Made by a program: the position numbers and the translations under genes. 64,000 nt of DNA from Alistipes montrealensis (GTDB lineage: Bacteria; Bacteroidota; Bacteroidia; Bacteroidales; Rikenellaceae): assembly GCF_018362775.1 (NCBI RefSeq), contig NZ_JAGYXY010000005.1:164757-228756 (forward strand). The letters are read 5' to 3'. Positions 5,937 to 22,499 of the stretch are shown here, piece by piece; the first letter of the stretch is position 1; each line of letters starts with the position of its first letter. The notes below the pieces were generated by a model. It was not told where the DNA came from, did no database searches, and saw nothing but the letters and a program-made list of their open reading frames with translations.

Positions 5937-8216
5937 ATGAAACGATTTTTACTTCTCATGCTGGCCATCCCGCTGCTGACCGGAGCCTGCAGCGACGACA
6001 CGACCAAAGACCCCGCGCCCGAACCTCCCGCCGCAACCCTGCCGGCAGGAACCAAGGACGATCCCTTCGGCGTGAACGACATCGCCGGGATCAGCGGACA
6101 GTCATCCGTCTGGATACGGGGCTACGTCGCGGGCGCCGAAGCCGGAGCGAGCACGATGTCCGTAGGTTCAGACAAACCTTCGCGCAGCAACATCCTGCTT
6201 GCATCGAAAGCCAACGAGTACCGCCCCGACAAGTGCATCCGCGTCGAACTGGCCGACAATTCCGACATACAGGCCCGCCTGAACATCGTCGACCATCCCG
6301 ACCTGGTCGGTAAAAAGGTCCTGCTCCATGCCGACATCGTTTCGGTGAACAACGCCGTCTGCATCGCCAACATCACCGAACAGGAAGGCGGCAAGGAACC
6401 CGTCGAGAACCCCGATCCGGAGAATCCCGACCAACCCGACCAGCCTGATGACCCGACGCCTCCCGTAACAGGCAACGTCGAACTGGACAAACTCTACGGC
6501 TATGCCGAAGGCACGACGGGCGGCGCCGGCGCCACCGAAGCCAACATACACCACTTCAACGACGGCGACAAATTCCAGCAGTGGCTGAACCTCCGCGAAA
6601 AGAACAAGAGCGAGGTCCCGGCAATCGTCTGGCTGAGCGGCAGGTTCACCAAGGAAAACGGCCGCGGAGGCAGTTCCGCAAGCCCGTGGTTCGACATAAA
6701 GCGCACGAAGAACCTTTCGATTTACGGCACGAACGATTTCGTGATGGAGAACATCGGCTTCTTCCTCAACGAGGCCTCGAACATCATCATCCGCAACATC
6801 TACATCAAGATGCCCAAGGCGGATAACGGCGCTGACGGCATCTCGATGCAGGAAAGCAATAACGTCTGGGTCGACCACTGCACCTTCGAGTCGGTGAACC
6901 AGACCAAGGATTACGAGGACGGCTCGTGTGACGTAACGCACCAAACCTACAACGTCACCGTGTCGTGGTGTCACTTCATCAAAACCCAGAAGTCGTGCCT
7001 CGTAGGCCATTCGAACGGCCAGACGGCCGACACGAAGATCACTGTAACGTTCCACCACAATTTCTTCGACCTGTCGAGTTCGCGCCACCCGCGCGTACGC
7101 TTCGGCCGCGCCCACGTCTTTAACAACTACTTCAACCAGGTTACCACCTACGGCGTAGGCAGCGCTTACGGAGCGATGGTACTCGTCGAGGACAACTGTT
7201 TCGAAGGCGTAAAACTGCCTACCGATATTTGCACCTACCCCGCCAAACCGAGCGGCAGCAGTTGGGTTTCGAATCTGCAAGGCTCTGTGGCCGGCTATCT
7301 CTACGAACGCGGCAACGTCTTCAACAATAAACCCGCCGACGCCACGTCACCCTATCCCTTCACCAACGTGGAGTACAAGGCCTACAACGGCGAAAAACTC
7401 GCCGCGCCGCTGACCTACGACGACTTCAAGCCCTCGTATAACTACATCGTGGACCCCGCCGACCGGCTGGCCGAGATCGTTCCTTCGGCCGCAGGTACGG
7501 GCAAACTCTCCGGTTACGCCTCGGCGCCCAAAGAGGCGGACAACGGCGGTATTTCGGGCGGCGGAACCGACCCCGGAACCGATCCGGACCCGGGAACCGA
7601 TCCCGATCAACCCGGCGGCAGCGACCTCGGCAACGGCTGGACACTGCTCTCCAACGGCACGACCCAAGCCACGGCAGTCTGCAAGGGCAGTCAACTGACC
7701 CTGACGGCCTGCGGCAAATTCGAAAGCGGTACACAGACTTTCGGATTCGTCTACAAGGAGGTTACAGGCAATTTCGTCGCGACCGCACAGGTCGACTCCT
7801 ACACAGCCCTGAAAGAGACCAACCAGGCGTTGGCGGGCCTGCTGGTCACACCCGATGTGGCAACTGCCTCAAGCGGTGATTTCATTCACGCCATGGCAGC
7901 CAAGGGACTTGCGAAATTCTACTATTCCAACCGGGCAGAAGCCGCCGGAAAAGCCGGAAAGGGCGAGTTAAGCGCTCCGGAAGCAACGACCGGAAGCAGC
8001 CCCATCATCCGGCTCGAACGTTCGGGCGACACCTTCACAGCATCCTATTCGCTCGACGGAGGTGCAACGTTCGGCAAGGAAAAGTCCGTCACCATCAGCG
8101 GGCTGCCCGACAAGTTGCTGCTCGGCCTTGTAGCCAGCAGCGGCGACAGCAAGAAGACCTCGGAGGCCGTTTTCAGCAACCTGAAACTCAACGGACAGGC
8201 CGTCGCCTTCGAATAA
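5937..8216 (+). CDS. Secreted pectate lyase (PL1-like) with N-terminal DUF6359-like and C-terminal beta-sandwich domains
   Basis: A 759-residue lipoprotein; the lipobox LTGAC puts the modified Cys at residue 18. Next comes about 110 residues resembling DUF6359 (VWIRGYVAG...), a linker rich in Pro, Asp and Glu, then a right-handed beta-helix with PL1 marks: NNVWVDHCTF, the Ca-binding region around YEDGSCDVTH, and SSRHPRVRFG with the conserved Arg. A second Pro-Gly-Asp linker leads to a C-terminal beta-sandwich of about 190 residues that probably binds carbohydrate. It would cleave de-esterified pectin by beta-elimination at the cell surface. No SusC/D pair lies beside it, so it looks like an isolated enzyme. 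The PL subfamily cannot be settled by eye. Confidence 0.85.
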   Translation: MKRFLLLMLAIPLLTGACSDDTTKDPAPEPPAATLPAGTKDDPFGVNDIAGISGQSSVWIRGYVAGAEAGASTMSVGSDKPSRSNILLASKANEYRPDKCIRVELADNSDIQARLNIVDHPDLVGKKVLLHADIVSVNNAVCIANITEQEGGKEPVENPDPENPDQPDQPDDPTPPVTGNVELDKLYGYAEGTTGGAGATEANIHHFNDGDKFQQWLNLREKNKSEVPAIVWLSGRFTKENGRGGSSASPWFDIKRTKNLSIYGTNDFVMENIGFFLNEASNIIIRNIYIKMPKADNGADGISMQESNNVWVDHCTFESVNQTKDYEDGSCDVTHQTYNVTVSWCHFIKTQKSCLVGHSNGQTADTKITVTFHHNFFDLSSSRHPRVRFGRAHVFNNYFNQVTTYGVGSAYGAMVLVEDNCFEGVKLPTDICTYPAKPSGSSWVSNLQGSVAGYLYERGNVFNNKPADATSPYPFTNVEYKAYNGEKLAAPLTYDDFKPSYNYIVDPADRLAEIVPSAAGTGKLSGYASAPKEADNGGISGGGTDPGTDPDPGTDPDQPGGSDLGNGWTLLSNGTTQATAVCKGSQLTLTACGKFESGTQTFGFVYKEVTGNFVATAQVDSYTALKETNQALAGLLVTPDVATASSGDFIHAMAAKGLAKFYYSNRAEAAGKAGKGELSAPEATTGSSPIIRLERSGDTFTASYSLDGGATFGKEKSVTISGLPDKLLLGLVASSGDSKKTSEAVFSNLKLNGQAVAFE

Positions 8217-8234
8217 GACGACCTCACAGACAGA

Positions 8235-8268
8235 AAAATCCCGGAGCCTGCAACGGCCCCGGGATTTT
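8235..8268. terminator. Bidirectional terminator
   Basis: AAAATCCCGG (8235-8244) and CCGGGATTTT (8259-8268) are perfect inverted arms with A/T flanks on both sides. It serves the pectate lyase gene and the convergent lipoprotein gene that ends at 8271. Confidence 0.85.
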
Positions 8269-8270
8269 CG

Positions 8271-9083
8271 CTATTCGTAATAGGTGATTTTCCGAAACTC
8301 CAACTGATAGGCGTCCGGATCGTGAACGACCTCCGACCGCTCGTGTTCGGCCCCCTCAACCGGCTGCACGGAAGTACTTTTCACGGTTACCTTGCGCTCG
8401 GTCCAGTTGCCGTGTTCATCGAAACTCACGTATTCATAGACATGGATTCGCTCCGTATCTTCATCGTAATTATGGGCAGTTTCCCGACGGGTCGCAAGCC
8501 GTCCCTGCGCATCATACGTATAGACGGTTTCCACGCCGGTTTCCCATAGCGCCGCATAGGTCTGCGCCAACCGTCCGGCGTCATCGTATGAAAATTCGGT
8601 CGACTGCTCGCCGTCGCCCACCGCATCCCCCTGGTATTCGAGTTTCTGCGCAACGATCCTCCCTACGGCATCATAGGTCAGCGACGCCGACATCCCGGCC
8701 TGCGCATCCTCGCCATACAGAAAGACCGTATCCGCCCGATAGGTGTATTCGGCGCATCCGTCGAGTACCAGATATCCCCTGCGGTTGAATCCGTAATCCC
8801 GGCTCCACATCATGTCGGCCTCCTCGTATTCCCCTTCGGCGGTTCCGGTCTGCCAGTTCTCCACCCGGCAGTTTTCCACCGGCCCCGTGAGTTCGAATAG
8901 CGCCAGGCACGCTTCGTTATGCCGCACCGGGATTTCGCAACTGTCCGCAGGCGCCCCGCTGCCGAATGTCTCCGCCTGCGCCTGCGCCGCTGCATTCTGT
9001 TTCGGACGGCCGACGCATCCGGCCAATAAAAAAAGCACGGCCAGCACAGCCGCCGGCAAGACAAACCGATTCGATTTCTGCAT
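8271..9083 (-). CDS. Lipoprotein with YD/RHS-like repeats
   Basis: 270 residues from the ATG at 9083, chosen because it gives a clean signal MQKSNRFVLPAAVLAVLFLLAGC with lipobox Cys at residue 23; longer frames run into the rpoC terminator. The middle part has tyrosine-aspartate motifs spaced as in RHS/YD repeats: LTYDAVGRI, FSYDDAGRL, YTYDAQGRL, then VSFDEHGNW. Such short beta-hairpin repeats occur in secreted and surface proteins of Bacteroidetes. Function unknown. It has its own promoter and is convergent with the pectate lyase gene. Confidence 0.75.
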   Translation of the reverse strand: MQKSNRFVLPAAVLAVLFLLAGCVGRPKQNAAAQAQAETFGSGAPADSCEIPVRHNEACLALFELTGPVENCRVENWQTGTAEGEYEEADMMWSRDYGFNRRGYLVLDGCAEYTYRADTVFLYGEDAQAGMSASLTYDAVGRIVAQKLEYQGDAVGDGEQSTEFSYDDAGRLAQTYAALWETGVETVYTYDAQGRLATRRETAHNYDEDTERIHVYEYVSFDEHGNWTERKVTVKSTSVQPVEGAEHERSEVVHDPDAYQLEFRKITYYE

Positions 9084-9104
9084 AATTCTGAGATAGTGAC
9101 GGCA

Positions 9105-9137
9105 CAAAGGTATGAAAAAAATCCCGGCAGGCACAAA
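9105..9137 (-). promoter_or_regulatory. Promoter of the YD-repeat lipoprotein
   Basis: Minus strand TTTG (9137-9134), 21 bases, TACCTTTG (9112-9105). The -33 box lies in the T-tract of the rpoC terminator, so terminator and next promoter share bases. Confidence 0.65.
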
Positions 9138-9168
9138 AAAGCCTCTCCCGAAAAGGAGAGGCTTTTTT
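9135..9168 (-). terminator. Terminator of the rpoBC operon
   Basis: AAAAAAGCCTCTCC (9135-9148) pairs with GGAGAGGCTTTTTT (9155-9168). In the minus direction the GC stem is followed by six T, about 50 bases after the rpoC stop codon. Confidence 0.9.
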
Positions 9169-9218
9169 CGATATACGGAGGACGGTCCGGCCGATGTCCG
9201 GCCCAACCGGCCCTTCAA

Positions 9219-13478
<4,260 letters not shown>

Positions 13479-13514
13479 ATTTGTTCTCGTTTTTCTTTTC
13501 CTCTTAAATACACC

Positions 13515-17375
<3,861 letters not shown>

Positions 17376-17496
17376 CGTAAAATCCAAATTAGTTGAAGTG
17401 TAATGGGTTACGCTCCCCAAAATGTGCGGGTCATTATCCCGGCAATGCCCCCGTATGAAGGCGTCTTACGCCCCGGGAGCATCCTATATTCCAAAA

Positions 17497-17528
17497 ACCG
17501 GACACAGCTCCTGATCGGCACTTCCGGT
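17497..17528 (-). terminator. Second weak hairpin in the rplL-rpoB gap
   Basis: In the minus direction ACCGGA (528-523 side) pairs with TCCGGT across a 20-base loop and is followed by five T. Together with the hairpin just upstream it may form a partial terminator between rplL and rpoB. The stem is short. Confidence 0.35.
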
Positions 17529-17543
17529 CTTTAGACCAAGAAA

Positions 17544-17578
17544 AGGCATAGAGCTTACACGCGGTAAGCCCTATACCT
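17544..17578 (-). terminator. Attenuator-like hairpin between rplL and rpoB
   Basis: Minus strand AGGTATAGGGCTTAC (17578-17564) pairs with GTAAGCTCTATGCCT (17558-17544), 15 pairs of which two are G-U, around a five-base loop and followed by TTTT. It begins about 30 bases after the rplL stop. Partial termination at this place is known from E. coli and would keep ribosomal protein mRNA above polymerase mRNA. Confidence 0.65.
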
Positions 17579-17610
17579 GTTCGTCTTCTATTGACGCTTA
17601 AGCAGCAATG

Positions 17611-17988
17611 CTACTTGAGCTCAACTTCAGCACCTGCTTCCTCGAGCTGGCCCTTGATCTGCTCAGCCTCTTCCTTGGAAACACCCTCCTTAACGGCCTT
17701 GGGAGCACCGTCAACGAGCGCTTTAGCATCGCCCAGCGAAAGACCTGCAAGGTCCTTCACTACCTTGATAACCTGGAGCTTGGCCTGACCGGCGTTCTTC
17801 AGGATTACGTCGAACGTCGACTTCTCTGCAGCAGCAGCCTCGCCTGCGCCTGCAGCGGGAGCTGCAACGGCAACAGCGGCAGCAGCCGGCTCAATGCCAT
17901 ACTCCTCCTTGAGGATCTGTGCGAGTTCGTTTACCTCGGTAACCTTCAGGTTTACCAGTTCTTCAGCAAGTTTCTTTACGTCTGCCAT
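17611..17988 (-). CDS. rplL: 50S ribosomal protein L7/L12
   Basis: 125 residues, normal length. Stalk protein that recruits translation factors to the ribosome. The N-terminal dimerization helix ([16 protein letters not shown]) is followed by the Ala/Gly-rich hinge ([20 protein letters not shown]) and the C-terminal factor-binding domain ([20 protein letters not shown], then [13 protein letters not shown]). It lies 39 bases after rplJ, with which it forms the L10-L12 stalk complex. Confidence 0.97.
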   Translation of the reverse strand: MADVKKLAEELVNLKVTEVNELAQILKEEYGIEPAAAAVAVAAPAAGAGEAAAAEKSTFDVILKNAGQAKLQVIKVVKDLAGLSLGDAKALVDGAPKAVKEGVSKEEAEQIKGQLEEAGAEVELK

Positions 17989-18027
17989 AGTTGTAAGCTT
18001 ATTAATTTGTTTTTAATTCTTTTGTGA

Positions 18028-18552
18028 TTAGTTGTTTCTCGATTCGAGCGTCTTCACGATGCCCGCAATCTTTTGGCCTGCATTAGCCTGCAATGCAGAA
18101 ATAACATTCTTGGCCGGGGACTGCAGCAGCGCGATGATGTCGCCGATGAGTTCCTCCTTGCTCTTGATGTTACACAGAGCGTCCAGCTGGTTGTCGCCCA
18201 CGTAAACGCATCCTTCGGCGAAAGCCGCCTTCAGGACGGGCTTGTCCGATTTCTTGCGGAACTCCTTGATCAAAACAGCGGGAGCTTTCGCAACGTTCGT
18301 GAACATAACCGAGGTAGGACCCTCCAATACTTTTACCAGATCAGCATCGGCCTTTTCCACCTTTTCGAGGGCTTTGCCCAGGAGGGTGTTCTTAACGACC
18401 ACCAATTTTACATCGCTCTCGAAGCACTTGCGGCGCAGGGCAGCGGTCTGCTCTGCATCCAGCGACTCGATGTCGGTGATGTAGAAGTGAGGATAAGCCT
18501 GGAGCTGCTCGGCGAGGTTGTTAATAACAACCAGTTTTTCTTCCTTAGTCAT
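18028..18552 (-). CDS. rplJ: 50S ribosomal protein L10
   Basis: 174 residues. Base of the ribosomal stalk; its C-terminal helix carries the L7/L12 dimers. The N-terminus MTKEEKLVVINNLAEQLQ and the core KNTLLGKALEKV with GPTSVMFT are typical of L10. In many bacteria L10 bound to L12 represses its own mRNA; the 17-base gap after rplA gives little room for a separate leader here. Confidence 0.95.
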   Translation of the reverse strand: MTKEEKLVVINNLAEQLQAYPHFYITDIESLDAEQTAALRRKCFESDVKLVVVKNTLLGKALEKVEKADADLVKVLEGPTSVMFTNVAKAPAVLIKEFRKKSDKPVLKAAFAEGCVYVGDNQLDALCNIKSKEELIGDIIALLQSPAKNVISALQANAGQKIAGIVKTLESRNN

Positions 18553-18569
18553 CTCTTCTCTCCTCCTTC

Positions 18570-19268
18570 TTATTTGGTTTCTACTGATTTGGAATCAATC
18601 TGCACGCCGGGGCTCATGGTGGTCGAGAGATAAATACTCTTCACATAAGAACCTTTGGCAGCAGCCGGTTTCAGCTTGATAATCATATTCAGCACCTCTT
18701 TCGCGTTTTCCACGATCTGATCTGCCGAGAACGAAACCTTGCCTACCGTCGTGTGGATGATACCGAATTTGTCGACCTTAAAGTCGATCTTACCGGCTTT
18801 CACCTCGCTTACGGCCTTGCCGACTTCCATAGTAACCGTACCGGTCTTGGGGTTCGGCATCAGTCCGCGGGGACCCAGAATACGGCCCAGCGCACCGACT
18901 TTACCCATTACGTTGGGAGTACAGATGATCACGTCAACGTCGGTCCAGCCGGCCTTGATCTTGTCAACATACTCGTCCAGACCTACATAGTCAGCGCCTG
19001 CAGCCGTCGCCTCGGCCTCCTTCTCGGGAGTACAAAGCACCAGCACACGCACCGTTTTACCGGTTCCGTGGGGAAGCGTCACCACGCCGCGGACCATCTG
19101 GTTCGCCTTGCGGGGGTCAACGCCCAGACGCACGTCGATATCCACCGAAGCGTCGAATTTCGTGAACGTAATTTCCTTCAGAAGAGCGGCAGCCTCCGGG
19201 AGCTTGTAAGCCTTAGCGGCTTCCACCTTAGCGTAGGCGATCTTTTGATTTTTTGTCAACTTACTCAT
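18570..19268 (-). CDS. rplA: 50S ribosomal protein L1
   Basis: 232 residues, the usual length. Binds 23S rRNA at the L1 stalk near the E site. Signature [14 protein letters not shown] and the [20 protein letters not shown] block are present. It lies 11 bases after rplK; L11-L1 is the conserved pair, and L1 often autoregulates this pair. Confidence 0.97.
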   Translation of the reverse strand: MSKLTKNQKIAYAKVEAAKAYKLPEAAALLKEITFTKFDASVDIDVRLGVDPRKANQMVRGVVTLPHGTGKTVRVLVLCTPEKEAEATAAGADYVGLDEYVDKIKAGWTDVDVIICTPNVMGKVGALGRILGPRGLMPNPKTGTVTMEVGKAVSEVKAGKIDFKVDKFGIIHTTVGKVSFSADQIVENAKEVLNMIIKLKPAAAKGSYVKSIYLSTTMSPGVQIDSKSVETK

Positions 19269-19279
19269 CTTCTTCGCAA

Positions 19280-19720
19280 TTACATATTAGGAAATTCTCC
19301 GACGACACTGATACCCATACTGCGGGCAGTACCGGCAACCATGCGCATAGCGGATTCCAGTGTAAAGCAGTTCATGTCAGGCATTTTGTCCTGAGCAATT
19401 TCGCGGACCTGATCCCACGTCACCTGACCGACCTTGTCGCGGTTAGGCTGAGCGGAACCCGTCTTCGCTTTGGCTGCTTCCTTGAGCTGGATGGCTACGG
19501 GCGGCTGTTTTACGACAAAGTCGAACGACTTGTCGCTGTAAACAGTGATGATGACCGGGAGAACCTTTCCCGCCTTGTCCTGCGTACGAGCATTGAATTG
19601 CTTGCAGAAGTCCATGATATTGACTCCCTTAGAACCCAATGCGGGACCAACCGGGGGCGAAGGATTGGCGGCACCACCTTTGATCTGCAATTTAATAAAT
19701 GCAGCAATCTCTTTTGCCAT
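19280..19720 (-). CDS. rplK: 50S ribosomal protein L11
   Basis: 146 residues. Binds the GTPase-associated region of 23S rRNA. Typical sequence [20 protein letters not shown], with the proline-rich hinge, and [13 protein letters not shown] near the end. It begins 16 bases after nusG in one transcript. Confidence 0.97.
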   Translation of the reverse strand: MAKEIAAFIKLQIKGGAANPSPPVGPALGSKGVNIMDFCKQFNARTQDKAGKVLPVIITVYSDKSFDFVVKQPPVAIQLKEAAKAKTGSAQPNRDKVGQVTWDQVREIAQDKMPDMNCFTLESAMRMVAGTARSMGISVVGEFPNM

Positions 19721-19736
19721 AGTTTTCCTTGGTTAA

Positions 19737-20297
19737 TTATTCTTTTTCTACTTGGGTGAAACTCAACTCCATAGGAGTTTTGCGCCCGAATATCTTCACC
19801 GATACCGTGAGTTTCTTGCGCTCGTTGTCGACGGCCTCGATAGTACCTTGGAAGCTCGAGAAAGGACCGTCCGTAACCTTGACGGTCTCGCCGACAAAGA
19901 AGGGTATTTCGTTCTCCTCCTCCTGTGCGCTCAGTTCGTCGACGCGGCCGAGGATGCGCGCAACCTCCTGCGGACGCAGGGGCGTAGCGTTCATCTTGCG
20001 GCTGTCCTCTTTGGTGTCGCCGAGGAAACCCAGCACATTGGGAGTATTGCGAATTATAATCGGAATCTGGCCGACGAAAGCGGCCTCCACCAACACGTAA
20101 CCCGGATAAGAAACCTTCTCTTTCGAAACCTTCTTTCCGTTGCGGATGGTATAGACTTTTTCGGTAGGAATCAACACCTGGGAAATGTAGTCCTCCAGGT
20201 GGTTATGGCGGATTTCGGCCTCGATATACTCTTTGACCTTTCCCTCCTTACCACCGATAGCACGGACGACATACCACTGTTTCTTAATCTCGCTCAT
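19737..20297 (-). CDS. nusG: Transcription termination/antitermination protein NusG
   Basis: 186 residues from MSEIKKQWYVVRAIGGKE (20297); a start five codons upstream is possible but less usual. The NGN domain (WYVVRAIGGKEGKVKEYIE, VLIPTEK, PGYVLVEA) binds RNA polymerase; the C-terminal KOW domain (FFVGETVKVTDGPFSSFQG) contacts Rho or ribosomal protein S10. It follows secE after 15 bases, the conserved secE-nusG-rplK order. Confidence 0.95.
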   Translation of the reverse strand: MSEIKKQWYVVRAIGGKEGKVKEYIEAEIRHNHLEDYISQVLIPTEKVYTIRNGKKVSKEKVSYPGYVLVEAAFVGQIPIIIRNTPNVLGFLGDTKEDSRKMNATPLRPQEVARILGRVDELSAQEEENEIPFFVGETVKVTDGPFSSFQGTIEAVDNERKKLTVSVKIFGRKTPMELSFTQVEKE

Positions 20298-20312
20298 CGT
20301 TTCAGCAAACAA

Positions 20313-20510
20313 TTAACGGCCAAGATTTCCCAGGGTCTTGTAAATGCCTGCCATCACGTTCTCGAACGTCACGTCCATTGCCAGAACGACCACGGCGAAG
20401 ATGACCGAAGCCACCATCACGACGATCGTAGAACTCTGGAGCTGCGGAAACGTAGGCCACGTTACCTTGTTTACAAGCTCGTTGTAAGATTCTTTAACGT
20501 ATTTGAACAT
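20313..20510 (-). CDS. secE: Preprotein translocase subunit SecE
   Basis: 65 residues from MFKYVKESYNELVNKVTWP (20510). The amphipathic helix with VTWPT is the SecE signature and one membrane helix (VVMVASVIFAVVVLAMDVTF) follows, the short single-helix form. SecE clamps SecY in the translocon. It begins 22 bases after tRNA-Trp, in the common tRNA-Trp-secE-nusG arrangement. Confidence 0.95.
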   Translation of the reverse strand: MFKYVKESYNELVNKVTWPTFPQLQSSTIVVMVASVIFAVVVLAMDVTFENVMAGIYKTLGNLGR

Positions 20511-20531
20511 ATCTTTGTCTTTTACTCTTGG

Positions 20532-20602
20532 CAGGAGCAGAGAGATTCGAACTCCCATCAACGGTTTTGGAGACCGCTATTCTACCCTTGAACTATGCTC
20601 CT
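20532..20602 (-). tRNA. tRNA-Trp (CCA)
   Basis: A 71-base cloverleaf starting AGGAGCATAGTTCAAGGG on the minus strand. Anticodon loop CTCCAAA gives anticodon CCA. T-loop TTCGAAT is regular, acceptor AGGAGCA pairs with TGCTCCT, discriminator G as expected for Trp. No encoded CCA tail. It lies between tuf and secE. Confidence 0.95.
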
Positions 20603-20634
20603 AAAAAGGGAGGCGATGCGGTTCACCGCCTCCC
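20603..20634 (-). terminator. Terminator-like hairpin of tuf
   Basis: Minus strand GGGAGGCG (20634-20627) pairs with CGCCTCCC (20615-20608), followed by five T that touch the first base of tRNA-Trp. Readthrough or an unseen promoter must supply tRNA-Trp and secE. Confidence 0.75.
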
Positions 20635-20651
20635 GGAATATCGATTGTGAA

Positions 20652-21839
20652 TTACTTCAGAATCTTCAGGATCTGACCTGCACCTACCGTACGGCCACCC
20701 TCGCGGATTGCGAAACGAAGACCTTCGTTGATAGCTACCGGGTAGATCAGGTTTACGGAGATGGTTACGTGGTCGCCCGGCATAACCATGTCTACGCCTG
20801 CGGGCAGGTGAACCTCACCCGTTACGTCCATCGTACGCAGGTAGAACTGGGGACGATAGTTGTTGTGGAACGGCGTGTGACGGCCACCCTCTTCTTTCTT
20901 CAGGATGTAGACCTCAGCCTCGAACTCGGTGTGCGGGGTGATCGAGCCGGGTTTAGCGACTACCATACCGCGCTTAACATCCTTCTTGTCGATACCGCGG
21001 AGCAGCAGACCTACGTTGTCGCCGGCCTCGCCCTGATCGAGCAGCTTGCGGAACATCTCGACGCCCGTACAGGTCGACGTGAGGGTCTTCTCCTCGAGAC
21101 CTACGATCTCAACGGGATCACCTACGTGAATGATACCGGTTTCGATACGGCCCGTTACAACGGTTCCACGGCCGGTGATCGAGAACACGTCCTCAACAGG
21201 CATCAGGAACGGCTTCTCGTTCTCACGCGGGGGAATCGGAATATATTCGTCGACAGCAGCCATCAGCTCCATGATCTTCTCTTCCCACTTAGCCTCGCCG
21301 TTCAGGCCGCCGAGTGCGGAACCACGGATGATGGGAGCGTTGTCGCCATCGTACTCATACTTCGAAAGCAGGTCGCGAACCTCCATCTCGACGAGGTCGA
21401 GCATTTCGGGATCGTCAACCATGTCGCACTTGTTCAGGAAAACAACGATGCGCGGTACGTTCACCTGACGGGCGAGCAGCACGTGCTCGTTGGTCTGGGG
21501 CATCGGACCGTCCGTAGCGGCAACGACCAGGATAGCACCGTCCATCTGAGCGGCACCGGTAACCATGTTCTTCACATAGTCGGCGTGGCCCGGGCAGTCT
21601 ACGTGAGCGTAGTGACGGTTGGCCGTCTGGTACTCAACGTGCGAGGTGTTGATCGTGATACCACGCTCTTTCTCCTCGGGAGCGTTGTCGATCGAGTCGA
21701 ACGAACGGAGCTCCGACAGACCGTTCTTAGCCAAAACGGTCGTGATAGCAGCGGTAAGAGTGGTCTTACCGTGGTCAACGTGACCGATGGTACCGATGTT
21801 TACGTGCGGTTTCGACCGGTCGAATTTTTCTTTTGCCAT
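20652..21839 (-). CDS. tuf: Elongation factor Tu
   Basis: 395 residues. GTPase that brings aminoacyl-tRNA to the ribosome. G1 loop [10 protein letters not shown] (19-28), [12 protein letters not shown] (G3), NKCDMVDD (G4) and the C-terminal [21 protein letters not shown] and [20 protein letters not shown] blocks are all intact. The gene follows three tRNA genes under one strong promoter and is followed by a hairpin, then tRNA-Trp and secE. No second tuf copy lies in this window. Confidence 0.98.
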   Translation of the reverse strand: MAKEKFDRSKPHVNIGTIGHVDHGKTTLTAAITTVLAKNGLSELRSFDSIDNAPEEKERGITINTSHVEYQTANRHYAHVDCPGHADYVKNMVTGAAQMDGAILVVAATDGPMPQTNEHVLLARQVNVPRIVVFLNKCDMVDDPEMLDLVEMEVRDLLSKYEYDGDNAPIIRGSALGGLNGEAKWEEKIMELMAAVDEYIPIPPRENEKPFLMPVEDVFSITGRGTVVTGRIETGIIHVGDPVEIVGLEEKTLTSTCTGVEMFRKLLDQGEAGDNVGLLLRGIDKKDVKRGMVVAKPGSITPHTEFEAEVYILKKEEGGRHTPFHNNYRPQFYLRTMDVTGEVHLPAGVDMVMPGDHVTISVNLIYPVAINEGLRFAIREGGRTVGAGQILKILK

Positions 21840-21968
21840 AGTATTAAGTATTTAAAGTATTGTTAAAAATTGTCCTAAAGTTTTAAAATTCATTTCGCAG
21901 AACGAGCGAGCGACACAAACTCCCCATTTCATTCAACGGAGGCGTTCGCATCACACGCTGCTGCGTAC

Positions 21969-22044
21969 TGGAGCGGAAGACGAGGCTCAAACTCGCGACC
22001 CTCAGCTTGGAAGGCTGATGCTCTATCAACTGAGCTACTTCCGC
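21969..22044 (-). tRNA. tRNA-Gly (UCC)
   Basis: A 76-base gene including encoded CCA, starting GCGGAAGTAGCTCAG. Anticodon loop CTTCCAA gives UCC. Unlike its neighbours the 3' CCA is in the DNA (TCCA at 21972-21969). The D-loop reads AGTTGATA and the T-loop TTTGAGC: the normally invariant G19-C56 tertiary pair is A19-U56 here, a matched double change. Confidence 0.93.
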
Positions 22045-22134
22045 AAAAATATACCGCATCAGAGTCATCCCTCCCCTCGCACCGTCTTCCGACGGCGTCC
22101 GGGTCTTGCAACTCCAACCGGCACTCTCTTTTAG

Positions 22135-22217
22135 TGGGAAGTGATGGATTCGAACCACCGAAGGCGTAAGCCAGCAGATTTACAGTCTGCCCCATTTGGC
22201 CACTCTGGTAACTTCCC
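22135..22217 (-). tRNA. tRNA-Tyr (GUA)
   Basis: An 83-base class II tRNA with long variable arm, starting GGGAAGTTACCAGAGTGG. Anticodon loop CTGTAAA gives GUA. T-loop TTCGAAT, acceptor GGGAAGT / ACTTCCC, discriminator A. CCA not encoded. Middle gene of the Thr-Tyr-Gly-tuf transcript. Confidence 0.95.
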
Positions 22218-22360
22218 AATTTTTGTGCTCCCTGTTCCGGTTTTGTTTTCCGTTTCCGAAGAAACCCGACCTGGCTTCGAGCCATGCGCCGTCTCTTTCG
22301 GAGGGGGCTTTCGTCTGCCGCTGCTCGTTTGTTCGACCGGATCCTTCGATCCGCTTCTCG

Positions 22361-22381
22361 CATCGGCTCTCCGAGCCGATG
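22361..22381 (-). repeat. Inverted repeat formed by the tRNA-Thr 3' end and its trailer
   Basis: CATCGGCTC (22361-22369) and GAGCCGATG (22373-22381) are perfect reverse complements with a three-base loop. The second arm is the whole 3' acceptor strand of tRNA-Thr plus two bases, so the trailer repeats the sequence GCCGATG of the 5' acceptor strand and could displace it in the precursor. Confidence 0.75.
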
Positions 22382-22447
22382 GAGGGATTCGAACCCCCGA
22401 CCAGCTGATTACAAATCAGCTGCTCTGGCCAACTGAGCTACATCGGC
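22374..22447 (-). tRNA. tRNA-Thr (UGU)
   Basis: A 74-base cloverleaf starting GCCGATGTAGCTCAGTTGG. Anticodon loop TTTGTAA gives UGU. T-loop TTCGAAT, acceptor GCCGATG / CATCGGC. CCA not encoded. First gene behind the promoter at 22468-22499. The 156-base spacer to tRNA-Tyr holds only the trailer hairpin. Confidence 0.95.
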
Positions 22448-22467
22448 GTATTCACCGTTTTGGATTG

Positions 22468-22499
22468 CAAAAGTAGGCATAAAAAATTTACCTCGCAAA
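22468..22499 (-). promoter_or_regulatory. Promoter of the tRNA-Thr-Tyr-Gly-tuf operon
   Basis: Minus strand TTTG (22499-22496), 20 bases, TACTTTTG (22475-22468), identical in boxes and spacing to the tRNA-Ser promoter at 923-954. Confidence 0.8.
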
